From contig NZ_CAMDLM010000005.1 in the NCBI RefSeq assembly GCF_945901735.1, positions 62,001 to 126,000 on the forward strand: a stretch of 64,000 bases of DNA. The letters are read 5' to 3'. Below the pieces are notes generated by a model. That model was not told the origin of the DNA. It saw only the letters and a list, made by a program, of their open reading frames with translations, and did not search any database. This document shows positions 53,171 through 62,508 of this stretch, piece after piece; the first letter of the stretch is position 1, and each line of letters opens with the position of its first letter. The DNA is from Limnohabitans sp. Rim8. Its GTDB lineage: Bacteria; Pseudomonadota; Gammaproteobacteria; Burkholderiales; Burkholderiaceae_C. Both the position numbers and the translations under genes were made by a program.

Positions 53171-54391
53171 ATGAACCAATGGGATGCTGTGATCGTGGGT
53201 GCTGGGGCTGCCGGCTTGTTTTGTGCAGGCGTGGCAGGCCAGCGTGGCCTCAAGGTGCTGGTGCTGGACCACAGCGAGAAGATCGCCGAAAAGATCCGCA
53301 TCTCGGGCGGTGGGCGCTGCAACTTCACCAATCGATTGCTCGACGCCAGCGCCCCACAAAAACATTTCATCAGCCAGAACCCCCATTTTTGCCGCTCGGC
53401 CCTGTCGCGCTACACCCCGCAAGACTTCATCGATCTGGTGCAAAAGCACGGCATCGCTTTCCATGAAAAGCACAAGGGCCAGCTGTTTTGCGATCACTCG
53501 GCTGAAGACATTATCCGCATGCTGCTGGCCGAATGCGAAGCGGGTGGCGTGACCCTGAAAATGGGTTGCAGCGTGCAAGCTGTTCGTCACTTGGCCGATG
53601 GCGGCTACGAACTCGACACAACACAAGGCCCAATCCATACCAGGTCCTTGGTGGTGGCCACGGGTGGCTTGTCCATCCCCAAAATCGGGGCCACAGGCTG
53701 GGGCTACGAAGTGGCCACGCAGTTTGGCCTGCGCCTGGTGGAGCGCCGCGCCGGCCTGGTGCCTTTGACTTTTGACGGTGCCGCCTGGACGCCTTATGCC
53801 CAGCTGGCGGGTCTGGCTTTGCCCGTGGGCATCAGCACAGGCGAGAAGAAAACCCGCATGCATTTTGACGAGGACTTGCTGTTCACCCACCGGGGTTTGT
53901 CAGGCCCGGGCGTGCTGCAAATATCCAGTTATTGGCAAGAAGGCACACCGATTCGCCTGAACCTGGCACCGGACTTGAATCTGCCCGAACGCCTGCAAGG
54001 GGCCAAATTGCGCTCCAAAAAATTGCTGGGCAACGAGCTGGCCACCTGGGTGCCCAGCCGCTTGGCCGAGGCCTGGGTCAGCCAGGACCCCGACTTGCAA
54101 CGCACATCGGCCGACGTACCCGACAAAGCCTTGAACAAACTGGCGCAAGCGCTGTCCGACTGGACGCTCACGCCCAGCGGCAGCGAAGGCTATAAAAAAG
54201 CCGAAGTGACCTTGGGCGGCGTGGACACGCGAGACCTGTCTTCGCAAACCATGGAGTCCAGGCAACCTGGCCTGTACTTCATTGGCGAAGTGGTGGATGT
54301 GACGGGCTGGCTGGGTGGGTACAACTTCCAATGGGCCTGGGCCAGCGGCCAGGCGTGCGCCACAACACTGCCCAACCAGCCAGGCACTTAA
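53171..54391 (+). CDS. BaiN/HI0933-like flavoprotein
   Basis: A 406-residue FAD-dependent oxidoreductase of the HI0933/BaiN family. It shows AVIVGAGAAGLFCAGVAGQR, ISGGGRCNFTN, and the C-terminal signature GLYFIGEVVDVTGWLGGYNF. Two alternating domains and the length match. The cellular role in proteobacteria is not established; one relative takes part in bile-acid dehydroxylation in gut Clostridia. It lies 175 bases upstream of rpsU and diverges from ccdAB. Confidence 0.9.
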   Translation: MNQWDAVIVGAGAAGLFCAGVAGQRGLKVLVLDHSEKIAEKIRISGGGRCNFTNRLLDASAPQKHFISQNPHFCRSALSRYTPQDFIDLVQKHGIAFHEKHKGQLFCDHSAEDIIRMLLAECEAGGVTLKMGCSVQAVRHLADGGYELDTTQGPIHTRSLVVATGGLSIPKIGATGWGYEVATQFGLRLVERRAGLVPLTFDGAAWTPYAQLAGLALPVGISTGEKKTRMHFDEDLLFTHRGLSGPGVLQISSYWQEGTPIRLNLAPDLNLPERLQGAKLRSKKLLGNELATWVPSRLAEAWVSQDPDLQRTSADVPDKALNKLAQALSDWTLTPSGSEGYKKAEVTLGGVDTRDLSSQTMESRQPGLYFIGEVVDVTGWLGGYNFQWAWASGQACATTLPNQPGT

Positions 54392-54408
54392 CACCGCACC
54401 AGTGGGGG

Positions 54409-54436
54409 CTGAACCACTGGATTTCATGGCTATAAT
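54409..54436 (+). promoter_or_regulatory. rpsU promoter
   Basis: TATAAT at 54431-54436 is a perfect -10; CTGAAC at 54409-54414 is a weak -35 with a 16-base spacer. Transcription from here gives a leader of about 120 bases before rpsU. Confidence 0.7.
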
Positions 54437-54565
54437 CTCAGGCTTTGTTGGCAAACCCCCGTCTGCCAAATACTAGTTCATGACGGGGAACCGCCGAAAC
54501 TGGCTTTCAAGGGCCCGATCTCCCTTGCTTGCGCAGCCGGCACATTTTTTGGAAACTTTGATTCA

Positions 54566-54778
54566 ATGACCACCATCCGCGTGAAAGAAAACGAGCCGTT
54601 CGACGTTGCCCTGCGTCGCTTCAAGCGCACCATCGAAAAACTCGGCCTGCTGACCGACCTGCGTGCCCGCGAGTTCTACGAAAAGCCCACCACTGAGCGC
54701 AAGCGCAAGAAGTCGGCTGCCGTCAAGCGCCACTACAAGCGTGTGCGCAGCATGCAGCTGCCCAAGAAGATGTATTGA
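54566..54778 (+). CDS. rpsU: 30S ribosomal protein S21
   Basis: A 70-residue basic protein identical in plan to S21: [20 protein letters not shown], then [20 protein letters not shown] and [15 protein letters not shown]21 sits on the 30S platform and helps mRNA binding. It has its own promoter, a structured leader and a terminator directly after the gene, with yqeY following. The arrangement rpsU-yqeY is conserved; dnaG and rpoD, which usually follow in other proteobacteria, are not here. Confidence 0.98.
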   Translation: MTTIRVKENEPFDVALRRFKRTIEKLGLLTDLRAREFYEKPTTERKRKKSAAVKRHYKRVRSMQLPKKMY

Positions 54779-54814
54779 TCTTCTAATTTGTACGACCTGC
54801 CCAGGTCTGCAAAC

Positions 54815-54849
54815 AAGCCCGCTGGAGGACGCTCAGGCGGGCTTTGTTG
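54815..54849 (+). terminator. Terminator or attenuator between rpsU and yqeY
   Basis: AAGCCCGC (54815-54822) pairs with GCGGGCTT (54837-54844), 14-base loop, followed by TGTTGTTTG. The T-run is poor, so it may only partly stop transcription into yqeY. Confidence 0.65.
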
Positions 54850-54891
54850 TTTGTGATTTCCTTTTATAAATTTCCATGCTTGGAGCCTCTC

Positions 54892-55338
54892 ATGAGCCTG
54901 AAAGAACAGATCACCGAAGACATGAAAACCGCCATGCGCGCCAAAGACGCTGAGCGTCTGGGCACCATCCGCTTGCTGCTGTCGGCCTTGAAGCAAAAAG
55001 AAGTGGACGAGCGGATCGAGCTGGACGACGTGGCCGTGGTGGCCATCGTGGACAAACTCATCAAGCAGCGCAAAGACTCGATCGCCGCCTTTGAGCAAGC
55101 TGCCCGCCAAGACTTGGCCGACAAGGAAAAGGCCGAAATAGCTGTTTTGGTGGGCTACCTGCCAGCCCGCATGTCGGCCGAAGAAGTCACTGCGGCCGTG
55201 CAGGCCATCGTGTCCGAATTAGGCGCTAAGGGCCCAGGCGACATGGGCAAGGTGATGGGCGCCGTTAAAACCCAACTGGCAGGCAAGGCCGATATGGGTC
55301 AGGTGTCCGCTGCGGTGAAGGCGACGCTGGCGGGCTGA
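54892..55338 (+). CDS. yqeY: GatB/YqeY domain protein
   Basis: A 148-residue YqeY protein: a helical domain (MSLKEQITEDMKTAMRAKDA, RLGTIRLLLSALKQKEVDER) followed by the small C-terminal domain also found in GatB (GPGDMGKVMGAVKTQLAGKA). In GatB this domain contacts tRNA; the free protein has no firm function. The start at 54892 is preceded by a GGAGC-type site; the frame is open 16 codons further. It follows rpsU and is convergent with a LysR gene. Confidence 0.93.
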   Translation: MSLKEQITEDMKTAMRAKDAERLGTIRLLLSALKQKEVDERIELDDVAVVAIVDKLIKQRKDSIAAFEQAARQDLADKEKAEIAVLVGYLPARMSAEEVTAAVQAIVSELGAKGPGDMGKVMGAVKTQLAGKADMGQVSAAVKATLAG

Positions 55339-55346
55339 CCCGCAAT

Positions 55347-56285
55347 TCAGTTGGCCAGGCTGCGGGCGCTGTCTCTCAGGCAGCCCATGAAGATGCTTTG
55401 CTGCGTTTTCAGTCGCTCCTCGCGCAACCGAAAACAGCACATCGGCCCAGTGAGCAGCTGGGCGGGTGCACGCAGTGCTTGCACCTGCGCAGTGACTTCA
55501 AACTGCTTGGCCTGCTGATGGGCAATGGCCCACAGCATCGGGGTTTGACCGATCAGACTGAGGGCGAGCAAGGAGGAGTCGGTTTGCACATCCGGCCCCT
55601 GCCCCAAGCGATCGCCGTGGCGGTGGACCGACAGCATGCGGTCAATTTTGGGACGCAATGGGGTGTGGGGTGGCGGCAGCACCCAGGCCTCTTGTGCCAG
55701 ATCCACCCATGAGAGTTTCTTTTTTTTGTGCAACCGGTGATCCAACCCAGCCAAGATGGTGCTGTGCTCCTCGTACAAGGGCGTGACCTCCACCAGGTTC
55801 AAATCGACACGCAATTCGGCGTGCGCCAACATGAGGTCAAGGCGGCCATCCAGCAATTGCTCATAAAGCACCTCCAGCGGCAGCATCTGGGTGATGAGCA
55901 GCACCTCTGGCAAGATCTCACGCGAACGCGCCATGGCCCGGGCCAAGACCTCCGGCGAAAACGCAGCCAACACGCCAACACGCATCTCCGCGCTGACACC
56001 ACCGGACAAGCCCAGCAAGTCCTCCTCGGCCAGATCGATCTCGGCCAGCACGCGGTGAGCGTGCTGAATGAGGCTCAAACCCGCCACAGTGGGCACCATG
56101 CGTTTGGTGGTGCGCTGAAACAAAATCACCTGCAACTGGTCCTCCAGCTGCGCAAGCGCCCTTGAGGCAGCCGGTTGGGTGGAGTGCAGGATGTCTGCAC
56201 ACCGACTCAGGTTGAGCTCGCGTCCCAGAACGCTCACCAAGCGCAATTGCTTGAGCGTCAGCACCCGTTGTAAATTCAATGCCAT
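55347..56285 (-). CDS. LysR family regulator
   Basis: A 312-residue LysR regulator. N-terminal helix-turn-helix: LKQLRLVSVLGRELNLSRCA then STQPAASRALAQLEDQLQVI. The effector domain follows. It is divergent from the TctC-GMC operon and most likely controls it. The start at 56285 is ATG; a TTG two codons upstream is less likely. Inverted repeats in the intergenic region support a bound site. Confidence 0.92.
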   Translation of the reverse strand: MALNLQRVLTLKQLRLVSVLGRELNLSRCADILHSTQPAASRALAQLEDQLQVILFQRTTKRMVPTVAGLSLIQHAHRVLAEIDLAEEDLLGLSGGVSAEMRVGVLAAFSPEVLARAMARSREILPEVLLITQMLPLEVLYEQLLDGRLDLMLAHAELRVDLNLVEVTPLYEEHSTILAGLDHRLHKKKKLSWVDLAQEAWVLPPPHTPLRPKIDRMLSVHRHGDRLGQGPDVQTDSSLLALSLIGQTPMLWAIAHQQAKQFEVTAQVQALRAPAQLLTGPMCCFRLREERLKTQQSIFMGCLRDSARSLAN

Positions 56286-56320
56286 GACCAATCATATCCG
56301 TTCAGGTATGAATCGAGCGG

Positions 56321-56360
56321 CATTATTCATTTGTCACGCCACAAGGGACTTTGAATAATG
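56321..56360. promoter_or_regulatory. Candidate LysR operator
   Basis: CATTATTCA (56321-56329) and TGAATAATG (56352-56360) form a perfect 9-base inverted repeat with a 22-base spacer between the divergent LysR and TctC genes. Confidence 0.4.
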
Positions 56361-56417
56361 GCCAGCAGTCAAACACGGTTTTGACGTCAACCTAAACCAT
56401 CCAGGAGACCATTCACC

Positions 56418-57398
56418 ATGCCAACCCTTCCGGTTTCTCGACGTGCGGCTCACACTTTCTTGGCCAGCCTGATGCTGCTGCTGTCCTGTGCCGCCATGGC
56501 ACAAAACTACCCGAGCAAAGCCATCCGCATGGTCGTTCCTTGGCCCCCTGGCACGCCTGCCGATGTGTCCGGCCGCATGGTGGCCGAAAAAATGAGCAGC
56601 GCTTTGGGCCAACCCATCGTGGTGGACAACAAGCCCGGGGCTGCGGGCACCATTGGCATGGCCGATGCATTGCGCCAGCCTGCCGATGGACACACCCTTT
56701 ATCTGCTGTCCTCGGCGTCCCTGGTGGCACCGCTGCTGTTTCCGGCGCAGTCCATCCAGTTCAGCCAACTTGAACCGGTGGGTCACATGGCCTGGAGTTA
56801 CAACGTGCTGGTGGCCCCGATCTCCAGCGCGCTGAAAGGTCCCGCAGACATTGTTCAAACGGCCAAGGCCAAACCTGGCACTTTGAGTTTTGCTTCCGGG
56901 GGCAATGGCACACCCGCGCATCTGGCCGGCGAACTGTTCAAGCAACAAACCGGGACCATGACCACCCATGTGCCCTACAACCAGTTTGGCATGGCCATTG
57001 GAGACCTGATTGCCGACCGCACCAACTTCATGTTTTTGACGGCCTCAGCCGCCATCCCGCAAATACAAGGCGGCAAACTCAAGGCCATGGCCGTCACGGG
57101 TGCCAAACGCTTGCCTGCACTCAAAGAGGTGCCCACCATGGCCGAGCAAGGCTTTGCTGACTTCGTGCTGCGTTCCTTCGACGGCATGATGGTCAAGGCC
57201 GGGACCCCCAAGGAAGTGGTGGAGCGCCTGAACACCGAACTGAACAAAGCCTTGAATCTGCCCGAGGTGCGCGAACGCCTGGGGGCCTTGGCTCTGGAGA
57301 CCGAGCCCATGAGCGGCGGCCAATTTGGTGCCGTCATTGCCTCTGAAACCGAAAAGTGGCAACGCATCGGACGCGCTGCCCAGATCAAGGCCGATTGA
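56418..57398 (+). CDS. Bug/TctC-type TTT substrate-binding protein
   Basis: A 326-residue receptor with an N-terminal signal (SRRAAHTFLASLMLLLSCAA-MA). The binding motifs YPSKAIRMVVPWPPGTPAD, NKPGAAGTIGMADAL and VPYNQFGMAIGDLI are as expected, though PPGTPAD departs from the usual PGGxxD loop. A good ribosome site (AGGAG) precedes the start. The GMC oxidoreductase gene starts on the very next base after its stop. The ligand is probably an organic acid or alcohol precursor acted on by that enzyme. Confidence 0.93.
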   Translation: MPTLPVSRRAAHTFLASLMLLLSCAAMAQNYPSKAIRMVVPWPPGTPADVSGRMVAEKMSSALGQPIVVDNKPGAAGTIGMADALRQPADGHTLYLLSSASLVAPLLFPAQSIQFSQLEPVGHMAWSYNVLVAPISSALKGPADIVQTAKAKPGTLSFASGGNGTPAHLAGELFKQQTGTMTTHVPYNQFGMAIGDLIADRTNFMFLTASAAIPQIQGGKLKAMAVTGAKRLPALKEVPTMAEQGFADFVLRSFDGMMVKAGTPKEVVERLNTELNKALNLPEVRERLGALALETEPMSGGQFGAVIASETEKWQRIGRAAQIKAD

Positions 57399-59015
57399 AT
57401 GAGCACCACGGCCACCTCGTGCGACATCCTCATTGTCGGGGCGGGCTCGGCTGGCTGCACCCTGGCTGCCCGGCTGAGCGAAGACCCGAACCTGCAGGTC
57501 ACCTTGATCGAAGCCGGCACGCACTCCAAATACCCATGGCTGAGCATTCCCATCGGCTATTTCAAAACCGTTGGCAACCCGGCACACGATTGGCAATTTG
57601 AAACACAACCCGAGGCCGGCATGGCCGATCGGCGCTTGCCCTGGCCCCGGGGCAAGGGTCCGGGGGGCTCCAGCCTGATCAACGGCATGCTGTATTTGCG
57701 CGGCCACCAACAGGACTATGATCGTTGGCAAGACTTGGGCAACCCGGGCTGGTCCTGGGCCGATGTGCTGCCCTATTTCCAGCGCGCCATGAACACCGAC
57801 CGTCCCCATCCCGGTGATGGCCAAGAGGGGCCTTTGTGGGTTTCCGAAGTGCCCCATGATCCGTTGTCCGATGCGTTTGTTGCGGCCGCTGCGCAATGCG
57901 GCATCCCGCCGACGACCGACTTCAATGGCGGTGACAACTCGGGTGCGGGCTACTTTCGCATGAACACGCGCCACGGCCAACGCATGAGCACCGAGCGGGC
58001 TTATTTGCGGCGCGCCATGCAACGCCCCAACTTGCAGGTCATCAGCGGTGCGCAGGTCACCCGCATCCTGACACAGGGCACACGGGCACAAGGCGTGACC
58101 TGGATTCAAAACGGGCACAGCTACAGCCTGCATGCCCGGCATGAAGTGGTGCTTTGCGCAGGCGCCATCCAGTCACCGCAACTCTTGCAGCTGTCCGGCA
58201 TGGGCCCAAGCGCCTTGCTGGCCAAGCACCAAATTGCACCGGTCGTCGATTTGCCGGGCGTGGGCGAAAACTTGCAAGACCATTTGCAGGTGCGCCCGTC
58301 CTTTCGCTGCGAAGGGGTGGAGACCCTGAACGATGTGGCCAACAGCCGTTGGCGCAGTGCCCGCGACTTTTTGCGTTACCAACTCACCCGCACGGGGTCT
58401 CTGGCCACCGGGGTTTACCGGGCTGGCGCGTTTTTGTCAGTGGACAATGCCCAGCAGCCCCACTGGCCCAATGTGCAGATCCATTTCGGTCTGGTCAGCT
58501 TTGACCGCCCCCACCAACCGCCTCATCCCTTTCCGGGCATCACCCTGTCGGCCTGCATTTTGCGGCCCGAAAGTCGGGGGCGTATCCAGCTTCGCAGCGC
58601 AGACCCCCTGGCCGCACCCGAGATTCAGGCCCGTTACCTGAGCGCCGAAAACGACCAGCGCCTGGCCGTGCAGATGGTGCGCAAAATGCGCGAAATCGCC
58701 AGCCAGTCAGCGCTGTCCGACATCATCGTGCAAGAGCATGAACCCGGCGCAACAAGCCAAAGTGATGCCGATCTGCTCGATTGGGTGCGCCGCCGCGCGG
58801 GCAGTATTTTTCACCCGGTGGGCACCTGCGCCATGGGCCCAGAGAATGACCCGATGGCGGTGGTCGATGCCCGGCTGCGGGTGCACGGTGTGCAAGGTCT
58901 GCGTGTGGTGGATGGCGCGGTCATGCCGCGCATCGTTTCAGGCAACACCAACGCGCCCATCATCATGCTGGCCGAAAAAGCCGCTGACCTGATCCGCGCC
59001 GACCTGCGGGCTTAA
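57399..59015 (+). CDS. GMC-family oxidoreductase (choline dehydrogenase-like)
   Basis: A 538-residue FAD-dependent alcohol dehydrogenase. It has the N-terminal [20 protein letters not shown], the GMC-1 signature [35 protein letters not shown] (GMC-2), and the C-terminal catalytic region [14 protein letters not shown] followed by [17 protein letters not shown]. It would oxidise a primary alcohol or similar group. It abuts the TctC gene with no gap, so receptor and enzyme are co-expressed. Convergent with the MarR gene, overlapping by four bases. Confidence 0.92.
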   Translation: MSTTATSCDILIVGAGSAGCTLAARLSEDPNLQVTLIEAGTHSKYPWLSIPIGYFKTVGNPAHDWQFETQPEAGMADRRLPWPRGKGPGGSSLINGMLYLRGHQQDYDRWQDLGNPGWSWADVLPYFQRAMNTDRPHPGDGQEGPLWVSEVPHDPLSDAFVAAAAQCGIPPTTDFNGGDNSGAGYFRMNTRHGQRMSTERAYLRRAMQRPNLQVISGAQVTRILTQGTRAQGVTWIQNGHSYSLHARHEVVLCAGAIQSPQLLQLSGMGPSALLAKHQIAPVVDLPGVGENLQDHLQVRPSFRCEGVETLNDVANSRWRSARDFLRYQLTRTGSLATGVYRAGAFLSVDNAQQPHWPNVQIHFGLVSFDRPHQPPHPFPGITLSACILRPESRGRIQLRSADPLAAPEIQARYLSAENDQRLAVQMVRKMREIASQSALSDIIVQEHEPGATSQSDADLLDWVRRRAGSIFHPVGTCAMGPENDPMAVVDARLRVHGVQGLRVVDGAVMPRIVSGNTNAPIIMLAEKAADLIRADLRA

Positions 59016-59584
59016 TCGGCCAGGGGCGTTGATTTCCAGCGAGCGCGGCTGCCCCCCAGTCTCCGCCCAGCGGCACCTTCGGGCTTGTGCCTTTGCGCCA
59101 CGGCCAATGCGCGCGCGCGCAGCACATGCATAGCCCGGGCCAGGGCCTCACGTTCTTCGGTGCTCAGGTCTTGCATGACCTCGTTGTGCACCTGAACCAC
59201 GCGGGGAAAGATTTGCCGGTACAACTGCATGCCGGCCTCTGTCAGAAGGACCCTCGCTTTGCGGCCGTCCCCGGGCACGGGCTGGCGGTCCACCAGACCC
59301 TTGACCATCAGGCCGCGCAAGGTTTTGGAGGCTTGCGATCGGTCCACCGTGGTGCGGGCTGCCAAGTCCGAAGGTGACATGCCCCCGAGTTCGGCCAACA
59401 TCGCCGCAAACTGCCACTCCTCTCGGGTGATGCCGTACTCGTTTTCGCAAATGCGGGTCACCAATGAACCGCTGATGCCCAGGAACTCGTGCAGCTGAAA
59501 ATTGAGCAGATCGAAGATCGACTGCGGATTTTCAAAATGGGGCAGCGAATCAGGCGTCGCCAAGGATGCCTTCGGAAAATCCAT
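59012..59584 (-). CDS. MarR family regulator
   Basis: A 190-residue MarR-type repressor. The winged helix covers residues of about 50-130: EEWQFAAMLAELGGMSPSDL, AARTTVDRSQASKTLRGLMV and VPGDGRKARVLLTEAG, with the wing containing the usual Asp-x-Arg. The start at 59584 (MDFPKASLATP) was chosen because the open frame upstream overlaps the divergent gene. It lies opposite the aminotransferase-TctCBA operon with an inverted repeat between them, so it probably regulates that operon. Confidence 0.9.
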   Translation of the reverse strand: MDFPKASLATPDSLPHFENPQSIFDLLNFQLHEFLGISGSLVTRICENEYGITREEWQFAAMLAELGGMSPSDLAARTTVDRSQASKTLRGLMVKGLVDRQPVPGDGRKARVLLTEAGMQLYRQIFPRVVQVHNEVMQDLSTEEREALARAMHVLRARALAVAQRHKPEGAAGRRLGGSRARWKSTPLAD

Positions 59585-59620
59585 GTTTGCAACAACCTGT
59601 CTACGGGAAAGACCTGAGGA

Positions 59621-59639
59621 TAATGGATTTTTTCCATTA
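59621..59639. promoter_or_regulatory. Candidate MarR operator
   Basis: TAATGGA-TTTTT-TCCATTA is a perfect 7-base inverted repeat midway in the 81-base gap between the divergent MarR and aminotransferase genes. Size and AT-richness suit MarR binding. Confidence 0.5.
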
Positions 59640-59665
59640 CCCCCTTGGTGCCTATGCTCGGGGGC

Positions 59666-61027
59666 ATGAACCACAACAGCATCGACATCCGCAGCGCCAA
59701 CGCGCAGCACATGTACCACCCCATGATCGACCCCAAGGCGGTGCAAGCTTCACCGCCCCTGATCATTGACAGGGGCGAAGGCGTCTACGTGTACGACATC
59801 GACGGCCATCGTTATCTTGACACGGTGGCTTCACTTTGGAACGTGAATGTCGGGCACAACCGCCCCGAGGTCATCAACGCCATCAAGGCCCAGCTGGACA
59901 AGCTGGCTTACTACTCCACTTTTCAAAACACCTCCAACCCGCCCGCCATCGAACTGTCGGCGCGGCTGATGCGCATGTTCGCACCAGAAAAAATGAACAA
60001 GGTGTTCTTTTCCTCCGGTGGCTCAGACGCGGTGGAAACCGCGCTCAAGCTGGCGCGCCAATACTGGAAGCTGAACGGCCAGCCCGATCGTCACCAGTTC
60101 ATCTCGCTCAAGTGGGGCTACCACGGCGTGCACTTTGGCGGCGCGTCCATCAATGGCAACCCGATGTTTCGCAGCGCCTACGAGCCCCTGCTGCCCGGCT
60201 GCCACTTGGCCGAAACGCCCTACACCTACCGCAATCCCTGGAACGAAACCGACCCGGCCAAGCTTTCTCAGCTGTGCCTGGACCAATTGGCCCAGCTGAT
60301 CGAGCAAGTTGGGGCGCACAACATCGCTGCCTTGGTGGCCGAGCCGGTGCAAGGCGCAGGCGGCGTGATCGTGCCGCACGAGAGCTACTGGCCGGGCCTG
60401 CGTCAACTGCTCGACCAGCACGGCATCTTGCTGATCAGCGACGAGATCGTGACCGGCTTTGGCCGCATTGGCGCCATGTGCGGTGCGCGCGCATGGGGCG
60501 TGGCCCCCGACATCATGGCCATGGCCAAGGGCATCAATTCGGGTTATGTGCCTTTGGGTGCCACGCTCATCAACGAACGCGTGGCCAGCGCTTGGAATCA
60601 GCCCGGCGTGCCCGCTGCGCTGATGCACGGCTACACCTATTCAGGCCATGCGCTGGCGTGCGCTGCGGCCAACGCGAATCTGGACATCGTGGCCAGCGAA
60701 GACCTGCCCGGCAACGTCAGCCGCGTGGGGGCTTACATGCAAGACAAGTTGCAAGAGTTGATGCATTACGCCCATGTGGGTGAAGTCCGCGGCAAAGGCA
60801 TGATGGCCGCCGTGGAGCTGGTGACCGACAAGGCCAGCAAAGCCATGCTCATGCCGCCCTCGCCTTACATCCAGACGTTGGTGGGCACGGCCCGCCACGC
60901 GGGTGCCATCATCCGCGTGCAAGGCAACCGCCTTATCCTATCGCCGCCCCTGGTCTTTACGCGCCAGGATGTGGACGAGACCCTGCGCATCTTGCACATC
61001 GCGTTCTCTGCCGCAGAAAAAGTTTGA
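59666..61027 (+). CDS. Class III aminotransferase
   Basis: A 453-residue PLP-dependent aminotransferase, fold type I, of the omega-amino-acid:pyruvate type. Features: GVYVYDIDGHRYLDTVASLW, FFSSGGSDAVETALKLARQY, the PLP-stacking aspartate in LLISDEIVTGFGRIG and the Schiff-base lysine in DIMAMAKGINSGYVPLGA. It would move an amino group between an amine or omega-amino acid and a keto acid. It is the first gene of the operon with tctCBA, which suggests that the transported substrate, or its oxidised form, is aminated or deaminated. Confidence 0.93.
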   Translation: MNHNSIDIRSANAQHMYHPMIDPKAVQASPPLIIDRGEGVYVYDIDGHRYLDTVASLWNVNVGHNRPEVINAIKAQLDKLAYYSTFQNTSNPPAIELSARLMRMFAPEKMNKVFFSSGGSDAVETALKLARQYWKLNGQPDRHQFISLKWGYHGVHFGGASINGNPMFRSAYEPLLPGCHLAETPYTYRNPWNETDPAKLSQLCLDQLAQLIEQVGAHNIAALVAEPVQGAGGVIVPHESYWPGLRQLLDQHGILLISDEIVTGFGRIGAMCGARAWGVAPDIMAMAKGINSGYVPLGATLINERVASAWNQPGVPAALMHGYTYSGHALACAAANANLDIVASEDLPGNVSRVGAYMQDKLQELMHYAHVGEVRGKGMMAAVELVTDKASKAMLMPPSPYIQTLVGTARHAGAIIRVQGNRLILSPPLVFTRQDVDETLRILHIAFSAAEKV

Positions 61028-61058
61028 TTTCACTTCACCCCACCATCAGGAGACTCAC

Positions 61059-62015
61059 ATGAACCACCGCATCCGTTTGATCACCCTTGCCGCCCTGGCC
61101 GCTGCTGCTGCCCTGCCCGCCATGGCACAAGACAAATGGCCCAGCAAGCCCATTGAGATAATCTACCCTTACCCACCGGGCAACGACATGGACGTGGTGA
61201 CCCGCCTGGTCGCAGAGGGCATGAGCAAGCGCCTGGGCGTTCCGGTGCAGGTGATCAACAAGCCCGGCGGCGGCGGCGTGGTGGGCTTCGCCGAGATGAC
61301 CCGCGCCAAACCCGATGGCTACACCATCGGCACCTGGACGCCTGGCCCGGGCATCTCACAAATCATTGCGGGCAACACGCCCTACAAAATCAGCGACTAC
61401 CAGTCGGTGGGCGGCATGCTGATCAACGACTTCGTGCTGGCTGCGCGTGGCGACATTCCGGCCACCAACCTCAAGGAGTTCGCCGCCTGGGCCAAGAAAA
61501 GCGGCAAGCCCGTGGTGATTGGCAGCTATGCACCCGCCGCCGTGCCAGCGCTGATCGCCGCCAAGATTGCCAAGAAAGACGGCTGGGCCTACAAAGTCGT
61601 GGCCTTCCCCAACCCCAGCGCCAAAGAACTGGTCGCCGGGGACGCCGATCTGACCACGGCGGGGGCCGAAGGTGCCATCTCCTACGCCAAGGCTGGGCAA
61701 ATCAAGATCCTGTCGGCCTGGGGGCCGCAACGTAACCCGGTGTTTCCAAGTGCGGCCACACCCACCGAAGAAGGCTATGGTGACCTGTACACCTGGGGCG
61801 GTATGGCCGCACCCGTGGGCGTGCCCAAGGACATCATCAACAAGCTTTCCAGCGTGATGATGGAGTCTCTCAAAGACAAGGCCGTGCAAGACCAGTTCAA
61901 GAAAGCGGGCATTCCCCCCTTCCCAATGACCGCCGACCAGATGAGCAAACGTGTGACTGAAGACGCCAAGTGGATTGGCGAACTGATGACCGAACTGGGC
62001 ATGACCAAGAAGTGA
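61059..62015 (+). CDS. TctC-type TTT substrate-binding protein
   Basis: A 318-residue receptor with a signal peptide (MNHRIRLITLAALAAAAALP-AMAQ). The loop WPSKPIEIIYPYPPGNDMDV replaces the more usual PGGxxD with PPGNDMD, and INKPGGGGVVGFAEMTRAKP follows. Unlike the other four receptors in the window it is linked to its membrane genes, tctB and tctA, with gaps of two bases each, so it is the true receptor of this transporter. AGGAG precedes the start. Confidence 0.93.
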   Translation: MNHRIRLITLAALAAAAALPAMAQDKWPSKPIEIIYPYPPGNDMDVVTRLVAEGMSKRLGVPVQVINKPGGGGVVGFAEMTRAKPDGYTIGTWTPGPGISQIIAGNTPYKISDYQSVGGMLINDFVLAARGDIPATNLKEFAAWAKKSGKPVVIGSYAPAAVPALIAAKIAKKDGWAYKVVAFPNPSAKELVAGDADLTTAGAEGAISYAKAGQIKILSAWGPQRNPVFPSAATPTEEGYGDLYTWGGMAAPVGVPKDIINKLSSVMMESLKDKAVQDQFKKAGIPPFPMTADQMSKRVTEDAKWIGELMTELGMTKK

Positions 62016-62017
62016 CG

Positions 62018-62506
62018 ATGCAACCCGAGTCAAGCCTTCGCGGTTGGTCCTGGGACCGGGTGTTTTTGCTGGTGCTGGCCCTGCTGGCGGGGGGCCTGGC
62101 GCTGGCCAGCCGATCACTCATCGTGCCTTACCCTCAAGCAGTGGCATGGTTCGAATCGGCGGCATTTTTTCCGTTGCTGGCCCTGGGGTTGATGGCCCTG
62201 GCGGGTGTGGTGGAGGTCTTCCATCGCCGACGCGCCATCGAACTCAAAGACTCTGATGAACTCAACTCCAGCCAGGCCCGCATGGGTCTGGCCTGGGCCA
62301 TGCTGGGTCTGTTTGGCCTTTACATGCTGGCCGTGCCCTGGCTGGGTTACCTGAGCAGCACTTTGCTCTTTCTGGTGACCAGCAGCCTGGTGCTGGGCTT
62401 TGCCTGGCGCACCACTTGGGCGCTGAGCCTGCCCTTGGCGCTGGCCATGTGGTGGGTGTTTTCGAAACTTCTCAAAGTCCACTTCGGACACGGCTGGTTG
62501 ATCTGA
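62018..62506 (+). CDS. tctB: TctB-type small membrane subunit
   Basis: A 162-residue integral membrane protein with four hydrophobic segments: VFLLVLALLAGGLALAS, FFPLLALGLMALAGVVEV, a third around MLGLFGLYMLAVPWLGYL and a fourth at the C-terminus (LSLPLALAMWWVFSKLL). This is the size and layout of TctB, the weakly conserved partner of TctA. It starts two bases after tctC and ends two bases before tctA. Confidence 0.88.
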   Translation: MQPESSLRGWSWDRVFLLVLALLAGGLALASRSLIVPYPQAVAWFESAAFFPLLALGLMALAGVVEVFHRRRAIELKDSDELNSSQARMGLAWAMLGLFGLYMLAVPWLGYLSSTLLFLVTSSLVLGFAWRTTWALSLPLALAMWWVFSKLLKVHFGHGWLI

Positions 62507-62508
62507 GC

